A stretch of DNA of 46,127 nt from Akkermansiaceae bacterium (GTDB lineage: Bacteria > Verrucomicrobiota > Verrucomicrobiia > Verrucomicrobiales > Akkermansiaceae), in the NCBI GenBank assembly GCA_023299815.1, contig JALZWA010000305.1:1-46127 (forward strand), read 5' to 3'. Below, one piece after another: positions 1 to 9,071 of this stretch. The notes below the pieces were generated by a model. That model was given only the letters and a program-made list of their open reading frames with translations. It ran no database searches and was not told the DNA's origin. How positions within the stretch are numbered: the first letter of the stretch is position 1; each line of letters opens with the position of its first letter. The translations under genes and the position numbers were made by a program.

Positions 1-2544
1 ATCGAAGATATCGAGGGCGACTTTTCCGTAGGTCCATGATTGGTCGCGGGAGCGCCAGTCTTCGCAGACGAGGTCGTTTTGCGGGAGTTTGTAGCCGAAG
101 TAGTATTCGACGCCCCAGCCACCGGCCATGAGGGTTCCCCAGAGGGCGAGCTTGCGGGTGTCGTCTACGGTGGGGCCTTTGTAGCCATCTTTTACTGAGG
201 GCATTCCGGGGTAGCCGGGGTCAGCGGGCATTCCGTGTCCGGCGTCACCGGGTTCATCGAAGGCGACGGCCCAGGGGTGGCCTTCTGCGGCGGCGGATTT
301 GGTCCACTTGACGACTTGCCAGTGGCAGTCCTTGAGGTGGGAGTTCTGGAGGGATGCTCCGGTGAAGGGGGTGCCTTCTCCTTGGAGGGGTTTGTAGACC
401 TTGTCTTGCTGATTGGGGTAGGTGTGGACGATGAGGTGGTGATCGTAGGGGTCGACGGCGCGGAGATAGTGAGCCATGTCCATCTGCTGCTGGGTGGATT
501 GGGTGTTTTCTTCGCCAATGTTCCAGTTGAGCGCGAGGTGGTGGCCAAAGCGGGCGACTATTTCACGGCAGTAGAGTTTGCGCTCGGGGCCGAGGTCTCC
601 GCCATCGAGGGAGGTGGGGACGGTCTTGTTTTTTTTGTCCCGGTTGTCGTCCATTTCGGTTTCTTGGAGTTTGAAGTGGAGGAAGAGGCCTTTGGTCTGA
701 GCGTGGGTGAAGACGATGTTCCACTGGTCGAGTTTGGAGGTGTCGTAGTGGAATTTGTTATCGCGTGAGACGAAGGGCCAGACGTTGTCTCCATCACCAC
801 CGGCATTGTAGGGGAGGAAGGAGAAGGCGTTCATGCCTTTTCCTGAGAGGTAGTTGAGGGCTCCGATGAGGCCTTTTCCTTTGCCGTTCTGCCAGGTGGG
901 ATCTCCTTTTTTCCAGTCTTGGAGGTGGGGCTTGTAGTGCTTGAGGGGGACCTTTTTGGTGTCGGTGGTGGTGTCATCGAAGTCCGCATAGCCGAGGAGG
1001 GTTTCGGGGGCGTCGGCGCCTACTTTGAGGAAGGGTTTTTTGGAGCCGGCGAATTGGAGGTAGTTCGAGTTGACGTAGGTGAGGCGGCCGTGGGTGTAGA
1101 AGCCGGGGGCGTTCTTGGGGGTCTTTTTGATGTTGAAGTGGCCACTGACGTTATACTTTTCGAGAGAGTTGAGCTCTTGCTTGGGGAACTCTCCGGCGGG
1201 TAAAAGGGCGACATCTTTTCCGGTGTGGAAGTGGGTGATGTAGGTCCATTTTCCTGGCTTGTCGGGGGAGAGGTGGGCGCGCCATTTGGTGCCGGACTTG
1301 GCGGAGGTTTCGGCGGCGGAGCCATCGGCTGCGAAGTAGCCGGGGACGTGATACTCGGGTGAGCCGGACTCGTGGGTGAAGGTGACGGTGAGGGCGTAGT
1401 CGCGGAAGGGATTTGGCTCGTTGTCGAGCTCGTGCGCGAAGGGTCCATCGAGGGTGAGGGTGAGGGGTTGCCACTGGGTGTTGCCGGTGATTACGATGGC
1501 GGCGTCGCCATCTGGGTGGCGGGGTTGTTGGAGGGGTTTGAGTTCTTCGGCGGAGAGCTTTGGTTTATAGGCGGATTTTTTAGGAGCGGGCTTCTTTTCG
1601 GTAGCAGCTTTGGGCTCGGAGGGTTTGGGGAGGTGCTTGTCTGAAATATTTAATTTCGTTCCCTTCATATTCTCGAGATTTTGTGCAGTTTTCTTATAGA
1701 GAGCTTCCTCTGCGGCATCCCTTTGAAGGTTTTTCATCATCCACTTGGCGAGGGTGCTTGAGCCTTTTCCGTAGCCGTAGGGGAGGGTGCGGATGTCGCG
1801 GGTCTGTCGTTTTGGAGGCGCACCCCAGTGCTTGGGAAAGGTGGGTTTGGGAGCACGGCCCGCGATGAGTTTTTCTTCAGGGCCGCTGCCTTTTGGGGGA
1901 TTTTTTTGATCAGGCTTCTCGGTGGTGAGGATGAACTTATCGAATTCGAATCCGTCTTCCCGCATCGAGAAATGGATTTTGTGAAGGCCGGGGGCGGGGA
2001 CATCGATCCAGATCTGGCCGAAGACGCCGCTGTGTTTTTTCTCGGTGCGCTGCTTGGTGTCCCAGTGCCAGGTATTCTTAGCGGTCCACTGCATGCGGGC
2101 GCCAGATTCGGGCCAGGTGCCATTGATGCCGAGGTGGATGCCGTTGTCCTCGGTGTTGGTGGAGTGGGTGCGGACCCAGCAGTAGTAGCGGCCCGCGGTG
2201 GAGAATTTCACGTGGTAGGTGAGGATGGCCATTTCACCGGGGGTGTTGGTGAAGTTTTCCTTTTGGATGAGCTTGTCATGGTGAGATCGCCGGGTGTCGG
2301 GCAGGATCTCGAGGTAGGCTCCACCGGATGCGGTGGCGGCGTGGGAGGGGTCGCCATCGGGCTGGATGTCAGGGGTGGAGGCATTGGAAGTGATGTGCCA
2401 TGAGCGGACGTCGTTTTTTGTCTGGGACTGGAAGTGCTCGGCTTCGACGGCGACGCTGCCGCTTTTTTCCTCAAAGATGACGTCGGCGAGGGCGGCCGAG
2501 GGTGTCAGAGGGAGGAGGGCGGTGAGAAGTCGAATCATCTTCAT
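1..2544 (-). CDS. Secreted multidomain protein, partial (3' end outside window): signal peptide, GH115 C-terminal-like beta domain, DUF5060-like domain, glycoside-hydrolase-like barrel
   Basis: Open minus frame from ATG at 2544 (MKMIRLLTALLPLTPSAALADVIFEEKSGSVAVEAEHFQ...) to the window edge with no stop seen (848 codons). Contains GEMAILTYHVKFSTAGRYYCWVRTHSTN and GNTQWQPLTLTLDGPFAHELDNEPNPFRDYALTVTFTHESGSPEYHVPGYFAADGSA...W. Missing from the ORF track because the stop is outside the window. Confidence 0.88.
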   Translation of the reverse strand, partial: MKMIRLLTALLPLTPSAALADVIFEEKSGSVAVEAEHFQSQTKNDVRSWHITSNASTPDIQPDGDPSHAATASGGAYLEILPDTRRSHHDKLIQKENFTNTPGEMAILTYHVKFSTAGRYYCWVRTHSTNTEDNGIHLGINGTWPESGARMQWTAKNTWHWDTKQRTEKKHSGVFGQIWIDVPAPGLHKIHFSMREDGFEFDKFILTTEKPDQKNPPKGSGPEEKLIAGRAPKPTFPKHWGAPPKRQTRDIRTLPYGYGKGSSTLAKWMMKNLQRDAAEEALYKKTAQNLENMKGTKLNISDKHLPKPSEPKAATEKKPAPKKSAYKPKLSAEELKPLQQPRHPDGDAAIVITGNTQWQPLTLTLDGPFAHELDNEPNPFRDYALTVTFTHESGSPEYHVPGYFAADGSAAETSAKSGTKWRAHLSPDKPGKWTYITHFHTGKDVALLPAGEFPKQELNSLEKYNVSGHFNIKKTPKNAPGFYTHGRLTYVNSNYLQFAGSKKPFLKVGADAPETLLGYADFDDTTTDTKKVPLKHYKPHLQDWKKGDPTWQNGKGKGLIGALNYLSGKGMNAFSFLPYNAGGDGDNVWPFVSRDNKFHYDTSKLDQWNIVFTHAQTKGLFLHFKLQETEMDDNRDKKNKTVPTSLDGGDLGPERKLYCREIVARFGHHLALNWNIGEENTQSTQQQMDMAHYLRAVDPYDHHLIVHTYPNQQDKVYKPLQGEGTPFTGASLQNSHLKDCHWQVVKWTKSAAAEGHPWAVAFDEPGDAGHGMPADPGYPGMPSVKDGYKGPTVDDTRKLALWGTLMAGGWGVEYYFGYKLPQNDLVCEDWRSRDQSWTYGKVALDIFD

Positions 2545-2607
2545 TTCTATAAGGCTATTTATTTTGCAGGCTTGAGCAAGGATGGAAGGGGGGGTAGGAA
2601 GCAGCCC

Positions 2608-3174
2608 ATGAGAAAGCGCGCAGGGGAAGCACGGCAGAATCGTCACAGTGGAGGCCGTGAGGCGAAGCCTTTGGATGAGGGGGATTTAAATGAGCTCCTT
2701 GAGGGGAATGATTCACCTCTGCTCCTGATTCTTGATTGTATCCAAGATCCCAATAATCTGGGCGCGATTCTCCGCACGGCGGATGGCGCGGGGGTGGATG
2801 CGGTGATCGCGCCGAAGGATAAGGCGGTTGGTATTACTGATACTGTTCGTCGAGTTTCGGTGGGTGCTTCTGAGAGTGTTCCTTTTGTGAAGGTGACGAA
2901 TCTGGTGCGCACGATGGGTCTTTTAAAAGAGCGCGGCATCTGGATGGTGGGGACCTCGGACCGGGCGAAGCAGTCGCTCTACGAGGTAGATCTCAAGGGC
3001 GGGATCGCGATCATCATGGGTCGCGAGAGCGAGGGGATGCGGCAGCTCACCGAAAAGGAGTGCGATTTTCTGGTGAAATTTCCGATGAAGGGATCTGTGG
3101 ATTGTCTCAATGTCAGCGTCGCCACCGGAGTGTGTCTCTATGAAGCCGTGCGTCAGCGGGAGGCAGGGAAGTGA
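2608..3174 (+). CDS. rlmB: SpoU/TrmH family RNA 2'-O-ribose methyltransferase (RlmB-like)
   Basis: LILDCIQDPNNLGAILRTADGAGVDAVI... IIMGRESEGMRQLTEKECDFLVKFPMKGSVDCLNVSVATGVCLYEA: canonical SpoU motifs 1-3. Start taken at MRKRAGEARQ rather than the longer track ORF. Confidence 0.9.
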   Translation: MRKRAGEARQNRHSGGREAKPLDEGDLNELLEGNDSPLLLILDCIQDPNNLGAILRTADGAGVDAVIAPKDKAVGITDTVRRVSVGASESVPFVKVTNLVRTMGLLKERGIWMVGTSDRAKQSLYEVDLKGGIAIIMGRESEGMRQLTEKECDFLVKFPMKGSVDCLNVSVATGVCLYEAVRQREAGK

Positions 3175-3950
3175 TTCGCGTCCTTTCAGATCTTCATCTG
3201 GGGCATAGTGCGACCCGGATTAAGGAGGTTGCGCAGCTGGCTCCTCTTCTGGATGGCTGTGAGCAGATCGTTTTCGCCGGAGATGTCTGGCAGGAGCGGA
3301 AGACGGGGCACGCGCGTGCTTCTGAGATGTTTGCCGAGCTTCAGGAAGTTGTTGGAGAGCGAGGGGTTTTTCTGAGGGGGAATCACGATCCTCGCACAGA
3401 GCAGGGCCTCGCTTGGCTCGCTGAAAAAAGGGTTATCGTGACACATGGCGACGCCGTCTACCGCGATGCCACTCCGTGGTCGCGCGAGATGCCGGCGCAC
3501 CGTGAGGAGGTCCGAGAAATTGTAGGTCGCTTTGATGAGTCAGACCCGCAAGCTTGCTCAGATCGAGCACAAGAGATCGCGCTCGCGCTGACGCCGATTC
3601 CTTTTTGGAAGTTGCCGGCCCCTTTTAACTTTTTCGCCTCCGCTCTTTGGCCTCCCTCGCGTCCCTTCGAGATGATCCGCGTCTGGCGCGGCATGGGGGA
3701 TGAATGTCACCGCTTTCTCTCGAGGGTCGCTCCTGAAAGTGCGGTTCTCATTTGCGGGCATTTCCATCAAGCGGGAATCTGGGAGAAAGAAGGTCGTCTT
3801 GTCATCAATACCGGTTCTTTTATGAGGGGGAGCAAGCCGTGGTGCGTCGATCTTGAAGATGATTGGATGACGGCTCGGGAGGTCACCAAGGATGGTCACT
3901 TTTTCCGTGTCGGAAAGATTATTGGTCGCTGGAAATTAGGGGGTCTGTGA
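3171..3950 (+). CDS. Calcineurin-like metallophosphoesterase
   Basis: SDLHLGH, FAGDVW, LRGNHDP, THGD, CGHFHQAG, NTGSF motifs. Overlaps the rlmB stop by 4 nt. Confidence 0.9.
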   Translation: MIRVLSDLHLGHSATRIKEVAQLAPLLDGCEQIVFAGDVWQERKTGHARASEMFAELQEVVGERGVFLRGNHDPRTEQGLAWLAEKRVIVTHGDAVYRDATPWSREMPAHREEVREIVGRFDESDPQACSDRAQEIALALTPIPFWKLPAPFNFFASALWPPSRPFEMIRVWRGMGDECHRFLSRVAPESAVLICGHFHQAGIWEKEGRLVINTGSFMRGSKPWCVDLEDDWMTAREVTKDGHFFRVGKIIGRWKLGGL

Positions 3951-6461
3951 GAGCGCGATACGGAAAAATTGCGCCATTTCACCGATCGCTGGAGTGATGT
4001 CAACTTCTAGTAAGCTGCCGTCTCCAGTTTTGCTGGTGAGAGGGGTCCAGCTTGCTAGATCGTCTGATACTTGCACTTCGTAACTCCAGCCCACCAGAGT
4101 TTGGAAGCTCAGAAGAAAGTCGGGTGAGAGCGTGACGACGGGAAGTGGATTGGGGCTGGAAAGAGCGGTCACAGTGAGGGTGTCGAGTGCGATTCCTTGT
4201 CCGAGAGTCGAGACGCCGAAGTCCTGTCCCGTATTCGTCGCGCCTTTGGTGAAGGGATCGGTGAAGCGCTCCCACACGAAATCACCTGGGTTGCTGCCGG
4301 TTCCGCTGAGGCCAAGGCTGCCTTCTCCCGGAGCGGGAGCTGGATCTTGGCTCACTCCGATATCGATCGATGTCATGCCGCTGGCCGGTCCACTCATGGC
4401 CGTCATCACTCCCTCGTAACTCAGGAACTCCTGCACGACGCCGCTGACGACGACGGCAATTCCATCGGGATTTCCGTTCTGAATACCAGAGACGTTTTTT
4501 GACAAAATGCGATGTCCGGTGGCCGCGGTCTCGCTAAGGGTGAAGCTATCGCCACTGTGACTTCCGTAGCTGGCACCTGAGCTGCCGTTGTAGAGGATGA
4601 CTTCGATATCTTCCAAGCTCCCTACATAATCTGGACCTACTACGATCTCCACGAACTCACCCTCGTCACTTCCAGAGTTGCTGTAGTGGAACTCATTCAG
4701 AAAGACTGCATCTCCACCGGCTGCGCTCGGCGCTCCGGGAGTGGCGGTGAAGGTGATCTCAAAACTCTCGCCCGCCGCGATGCTTAAGTCTCCCAGAATC
4801 GCCCCGAGAGCAGTGCTGTTTTCCTCGCTTACCATTCCTGAGGGAAGGTCATTCGCAGCGATAAAAGTGAGCGTCGGAATTTGAGTCGTGCCATTTGCGG
4901 TGACCAGATCGACTGTCCAGCTGTCCTGCGCACCTTCAAGTGCGGCGCGCCATTGCTCTGCCTCATAGCTGATAGCGAGGGTAGAAATGGGGCCTCCCGT
5001 GAGATTATCGAAGCTCGCCGTAAAACTCGTCTGCCCGTTTGAAAATACTCCCAGAGAGCCGTCAGTTCCATAAGTGCGAAGACCACCGCTGGGCAAACTC
5101 CCGTCATCCACTCCCAGCCAAGATCCGGCGCTCAGGGCCCAGCCAGCGGGATTCGTCATTCCAGCAAATCCTTCAAAGTCCTCTGATACCACGCTATCGA
5201 GAGCCGTGATTGCATAGCTCGCCGTATCAGTATCGAGCACCGTGATGTTGAGCGATTCTCCCTGATAGCCCGCTGCCGAGGCCATGAGAGTAAATGTCTG
5301 GTCGCCGTCGAGGATGCGGTCTTCCTTTGGAAAAAGGGTCGTCGTTTGGCTCGTTGTCCCAGGTGGAAAGGTCAGCGTCATTTCCGCAGGCATCGCCTCG
5401 TCTGGTTCCGCAGAGCAGAGCAGGACTGTCACCGCTTCGGCTTGAGGGGAGGGGAGGGTGACCGTCAGTGGAGTGTCCCCTCCGCCTTCGTTGAGAGTCG
5501 TGGTGCCGAGCGAGAGATCGAGAAGCAGCCCGGCATCGAGATTGAAATCACCAAAGATTGCGAAGTGATCCGATGCCTCTGCGGAGGTCTCCTCGGCCAG
5601 CGGCATTCCTGATTTCGGAAGCCCGGGGAAATCTGCCTCTAGCGCGCTATTATAAATCTCCAGCACTGGGCCGCGGTCCAGCAGCGTCTGAGAAATGATG
5701 ACGTAGTCCAGAATTCCTCCGCTTCTGAAAGTGCGGTCTTCCATGCCATCCTGCTGCAGCGGCAGGGGATTTAGGAGAGGGAAGCCGGTGAAGTAAGAGA
5801 CCGGATTCATGAAATACTCCACCGGGAAGCTGATGTCGGATCCCAGCGAATAAGTTAATGGGAGGCCGGAGGGGAGTGCTGTGTAAGTCTGGGGCGAGCC
5901 CAAGAGATTGTAGTCACCTAGCACAATGACATTGTCCGAGCCATCTAGCCCCTCGTCGCTGAGGTAGAGCTTCACTCGCTCCATCTCCACTGCGCGGCGA
6001 AAAAAGTCATCTGCCTCAAAACAACACTTCAAGTGCAGCGTGATGATGGTGGGGTCTTCGCTCGTCCCAGGGACATCCACTTTTGCCACGGCGTGAATGC
6101 GCGTGAGATCCTTCGATCCCGCAGGCGAGGTGATGCTTGCGGTGTTTAAAAAAGGAAGCCTTGAGATCAGGATCACTCTCGAAGTGGTATCGAAGGCCGT
6201 CCCGCTTGGCACAAAGACATATGGGTAGCCTAAGTCGCTGGTCAACTCATCGAGATTGCTGGGGCTCCCCGAGCGGTCCTGATTGCGGACCTCCTGCAGC
6301 GCTACGACATCTGCATCGATTCTCCCCAGCACTGCGGCGAGCGCCTCGTAGCTCGTCGTTCCCGGCTCCTCGATTCCATCTAGGACATTTAGCGTCGCCA
6401 CTCGAACCTCTGCTGCAGGGAGCCAGAATGAAAAGAGGATAAGAAAAAGGAAGTATTTCAC
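3936..6461 (-). CDS. Secreted endonuclease/exonuclease/phosphatase-family protein with Calx-beta-like and lamin-tail-like regions
   Basis: Signal peptide MKYFLFLILFSFWLPAAE; VATLNVLDG, ADVVALQEVRN, VLGDYNL, SDHFAIFGDFNL (EEP fold); VFLNEFHYSNSGSDEGEFVEIV resembles lamin-tail domain; C-terminal SDDLASWTPL...FFRI tail. Confidence 0.85.
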   Translation of the reverse strand: MKYFLFLILFSFWLPAAEVRVATLNVLDGIEEPGTTSYEALAAVLGRIDADVVALQEVRNQDRSGSPSNLDELTSDLGYPYVFVPSGTAFDTTSRVILISRLPFLNTASITSPAGSKDLTRIHAVAKVDVPGTSEDPTIITLHLKCCFEADDFFRRAVEMERVKLYLSDEGLDGSDNVIVLGDYNLLGSPQTYTALPSGLPLTYSLGSDISFPVEYFMNPVSYFTGFPLLNPLPLQQDGMEDRTFRSGGILDYVIISQTLLDRGPVLEIYNSALEADFPGLPKSGMPLAEETSAEASDHFAIFGDFNLDAGLLLDLSLGTTTLNEGGGDTPLTVTLPSPQAEAVTVLLCSAEPDEAMPAEMTLTFPPGTTSQTTTLFPKEDRILDGDQTFTLMASAAGYQGESLNITVLDTDTASYAITALDSVVSEDFEGFAGMTNPAGWALSAGSWLGVDDGSLPSGGLRTYGTDGSLGVFSNGQTSFTASFDNLTGGPISTLAISYEAEQWRAALEGAQDSWTVDLVTANGTTQIPTLTFIAANDLPSGMVSEENSTALGAILGDLSIAAGESFEITFTATPGAPSAAGGDAVFLNEFHYSNSGSDEGEFVEIVVGPDYVGSLEDIEVILYNGSSGASYGSHSGDSFTLSETAATGHRILSKNVSGIQNGNPDGIAVVVSGVVQEFLSYEGVMTAMSGPASGMTSIDIGVSQDPAPAPGEGSLGLSGTGSNPGDFVWERFTDPFTKGATNTGQDFGVSTLGQGIALDTLTVTALSSPNPLPVVTLSPDFLLSFQTLVGWSYEVQVSDDLASWTPLTSKTGDGSLLEVDITPAIGEMAQFFRIALSQTP

Positions 6462-6530
6462 GATTAAATAACCTTCTCCTTATTATCATCGATCAGCAAG
6501 TGGGAATATGTTGGAGATGGGCGAATTCAT

Positions 6531-8417
6531 TTGATAGCTCTTGTGAACGTGAAAAGTGACTACCGGATCGAAGAACTCATTTCGCAATCTGCGAATGTGG
6601 TGGTCTATCGTGCCTCAGGTAAAGACGGACAGGTCTATGCCCTCACGCGCCTTGTTTTGAGTGATGACGTTGCGGACGGTTTGACCGATGAGCAATTCGC
6701 CTCCGCGCTGGCTCAACTCAAGGAGCTTGAACATCCTTGTCTTCGCCGAGTGTTCGATGGCGGACTCGATGAAGTCGACCGCCAACCCTGGTTCGCGAAC
6801 CAGTGGTGGGAGGGAGAAACTCTCGAAGACCGCCTACTCGAAGAAACCTTCAGCGAGGCAGACCTGCATCGCCTCCAAGGCCTTTCAGAGATCCTCTTTA
6901 AAAAGATGGCCTCATATGCGGGTGCGATTTCTTTTCAGACGAATGAGATTGTCAGCACCACTTCGGCCGATGGCAGCGCGATCGAAACCTTCACCGTCGA
7001 TCTCTATCAGTGGATGGATGACTGGATCATGGGTTCTTCACCTGGCTCCACTATCAATCCCAAGAATCGTCTCACGCGCCTTCTCAACGTCATTCAAGGG
7101 CCTCCAATCGCCCGCCCCGTCTTTCCCGCCGTCATCGAACCTCCTGCGGTGGTCCCATTGGCCTCCGCTCAATCTGATGTTGGATCAGGGAAAGTGATCC
7201 TCATGATTGCGGGTCTTTCCGCCGTCTTGGTTGTCGCCTTTTTCGTGATGAAAAAAAAGACGCAGCCAGCCGAAGAAGTGGTCGAGATGGAAGACCGTCC
7301 CCCTGCCATCGAGCAAGCAGCCCCATCTCCCACGCCCGCTTCTTCTGTGAGACCGATCGAGAAATCGGTAAGCGCATCGGGCCGTCCTCCGAAGCCGCCT
7401 TTTGAATCGCTCCAAGAAAACAACCTCGCCTTCGCAGACCAAGAGGAGCGTCTGAGTGAGTTCATCGGTCAGTGGGTCAATGTCCTAGGACGAGTGCAAA
7501 CCGTCAGTGATGAGGGCGAGTGGGTCTTCGAGATGGCCGTAGATGGCGAACAGCCGCTCAAAGCGAGACTCGAGAGACCCTCAGATCTCAAGGTGACTGG
7601 TAAGGGGGTCAGTGTCGTAGGCTTTCTCGAAAAAAGTCACCTCCTTAAGATTCCCCAAATCCATCACGACACCGTCATTACAGATCCCGAGCTCCTCGGA
7701 GCGCGCCCCGCCTTTGGAGTGCAGGACGAGCAGGAGATTATGAGGCTTTCGGGTCGCATCATCCGGATCGAGGCCACGGTGAAGCAGGTTAACGTGATTG
7801 CCTCGGGGGCCTATCTCCACTTTAAAGAACCGATCACCGAGAATGCCTTAGCCGGAAAGATTTGGACCTCGAATTTCAGCAAAACTCACGATCTTGCTTT
7901 CTTCCAAAGCCTGAAAGGGAAAAAAGTTTCCATCATCGGAAAAGTTACCCGGTCCACGGAAAGGCGCGGTTGGTATGTCGTCTTCGAGCGGAACATGGAC
8001 ATCAAGATCGTGGGCTCAGAGGGACTCGCTGACAACACCTCCTTGACTCCCGACGAGCCCGAAAAAAAGGCCTCCCCCCGTCCTTCTGAACCCGATACAA
8101 CAAGCTCGAAAGCAGAATACACCACTCGAGACATCGCCAAAATTAAGCTCAAGCACGGAAAAGAAATCACCGTCCGAGGGAAAGTCCTCGGCCTAACGCC
8201 CTCAGGAAATGGCGAGACCTTTTACCTCAACTTCACCGGAAGGCGACCGGTCCTTGATGCTCGCTTCGTCATCTCAGATGCCGAAGCGAGTTTGGATGAA
8301 ACATTCCTCAAGAGCCTGATCGGTCGCGAGATCGCGGTCACAGGGACTGTGGTCTCAGACTTCGGAGGGAGTCGAATCGGAGTGAGCATCACGCGCAAGG
8401 ATCAGATCAGCCAATGA
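6531..8417 (+). CDS. Membrane protein: degenerate Ser/Thr kinase-like N-terminus, TM helix, OB-like repeats
   Basis: YRIEELISQSANVVVYRASGKDGQVYALTRL...LKELEHPCLRRVFDGG...WWEGETLEDRL; TM VILMIAGLSAVLVVAFFVMKKK; three repeated VxGRV/GKV beta segments. Start may be the TTG at 6531 or a GTG at 6543/6549. Confidence 0.75.
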   Translation: MIALVNVKSDYRIEELISQSANVVVYRASGKDGQVYALTRLVLSDDVADGLTDEQFASALAQLKELEHPCLRRVFDGGLDEVDRQPWFANQWWEGETLEDRLLEETFSEADLHRLQGLSEILFKKMASYAGAISFQTNEIVSTTSADGSAIETFTVDLYQWMDDWIMGSSPGSTINPKNRLTRLLNVIQGPPIARPVFPAVIEPPAVVPLASAQSDVGSGKVILMIAGLSAVLVVAFFVMKKKTQPAEEVVEMEDRPPAIEQAAPSPTPASSVRPIEKSVSASGRPPKPPFESLQENNLAFADQEERLSEFIGQWVNVLGRVQTVSDEGEWVFEMAVDGEQPLKARLERPSDLKVTGKGVSVVGFLEKSHLLKIPQIHHDTVITDPELLGARPAFGVQDEQEIMRLSGRIIRIEATVKQVNVIASGAYLHFKEPITENALAGKIWTSNFSKTHDLAFFQSLKGKKVSIIGKVTRSTERRGWYVVFERNMDIKIVGSEGLADNTSLTPDEPEKKASPRPSEPDTTSSKAEYTTRDIAKIKLKHGKEITVRGKVLGLTPSGNGETFYLNFTGRRPVLDARFVISDAEASLDETFLKSLIGREIAVTGTVVSDFGGSRIGVSITRKDQISQ

Positions 8418-9007
8418 AGCTGAGCGCCTTTCCGAAGACCATCTCTGCCCTCGCGAGTCAGCTCCGTGAAGCGGCGGTTGATCACGAGGCCTTCGAGATC
8501 CCCCTGCCACTCTGCCAACTCAGCGAATGCCGCGCGACCTGCTGTCACGATGGCGTCTTTCTCTCGCCGGAAGAAGCGGAGGTCATCGGCGAGGGCGTCG
8601 AGACTCTCCCTGATGGGCGCCAGAAGACCGTCACCGTGCCCGCCACCGAGGATCAGCGTGCCTCTGACTTTCCCGAGCACTTTTCCAAGACGCGCTGTGT
8701 CTTTCTCGATGATCAGCACCGCTGCAAGTGGCAGCTTCAGTCAGTGGCCGAGGGAAAACACCCTTGGTTTTACAAGCCGATCTCCTGCTGGATGCACCCC
8801 ATTCTCGTAGAGAGCCGGGAAGGCCGTCCGGTCCTGACCCTCCGCCGTGCGGAAAATGACGCCGCCGGTTTTGCATCGCAAACTCCCTGCGGAAGCCTCA
8901 CCCAAGATGCTGATCCTGCCCGCCTGACTCTCGCTGCTGAGCTAGAAATGCTCGGCAGCATCGCGAGGCGAGATTTCTCCGCCGAGCTTAATGCTCCAAG
9001 TATCTAG
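8414..9007 (+). CDS. YkgJ/DUF3109-like Cys-rich putative metal-chelating protein
   Basis: CQLSECRATCCHDGVFLSPEEAEVI and CVFLDDQHRCKWQ...KPISCWMHPI cysteine pattern. ATGA overlap with the upstream gene. Confidence 0.75.
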   Translation: MKLSAFPKTISALASQLREAAVDHEAFEIPLPLCQLSECRATCCHDGVFLSPEEAEVIGEGVETLPDGRQKTVTVPATEDQRASDFPEHFSKTRCVFLDDQHRCKWQLQSVAEGKHPWFYKPISCWMHPILVESREGRPVLTLRRAENDAAGFASQTPCGSLTQDADPARLTLAAELEMLGSIARRDFSAELNAPSI

Positions 9008-9071
9008 CAGTGCGCTCGCTTAGCTCGGATTGTTGGCGACCACACGGTAGAACCGCTTGGTAGGGCAGACT

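Noticed and set aside
235-2403. Several plus-strand ORFs (235..768, 919..1203, 1372..1644, 1828..2403) in the ORF track
   Set aside because: Gly/Val/Glu-rich shadow frames antisense to the well-supported minus-strand DUF5060-like CDS.
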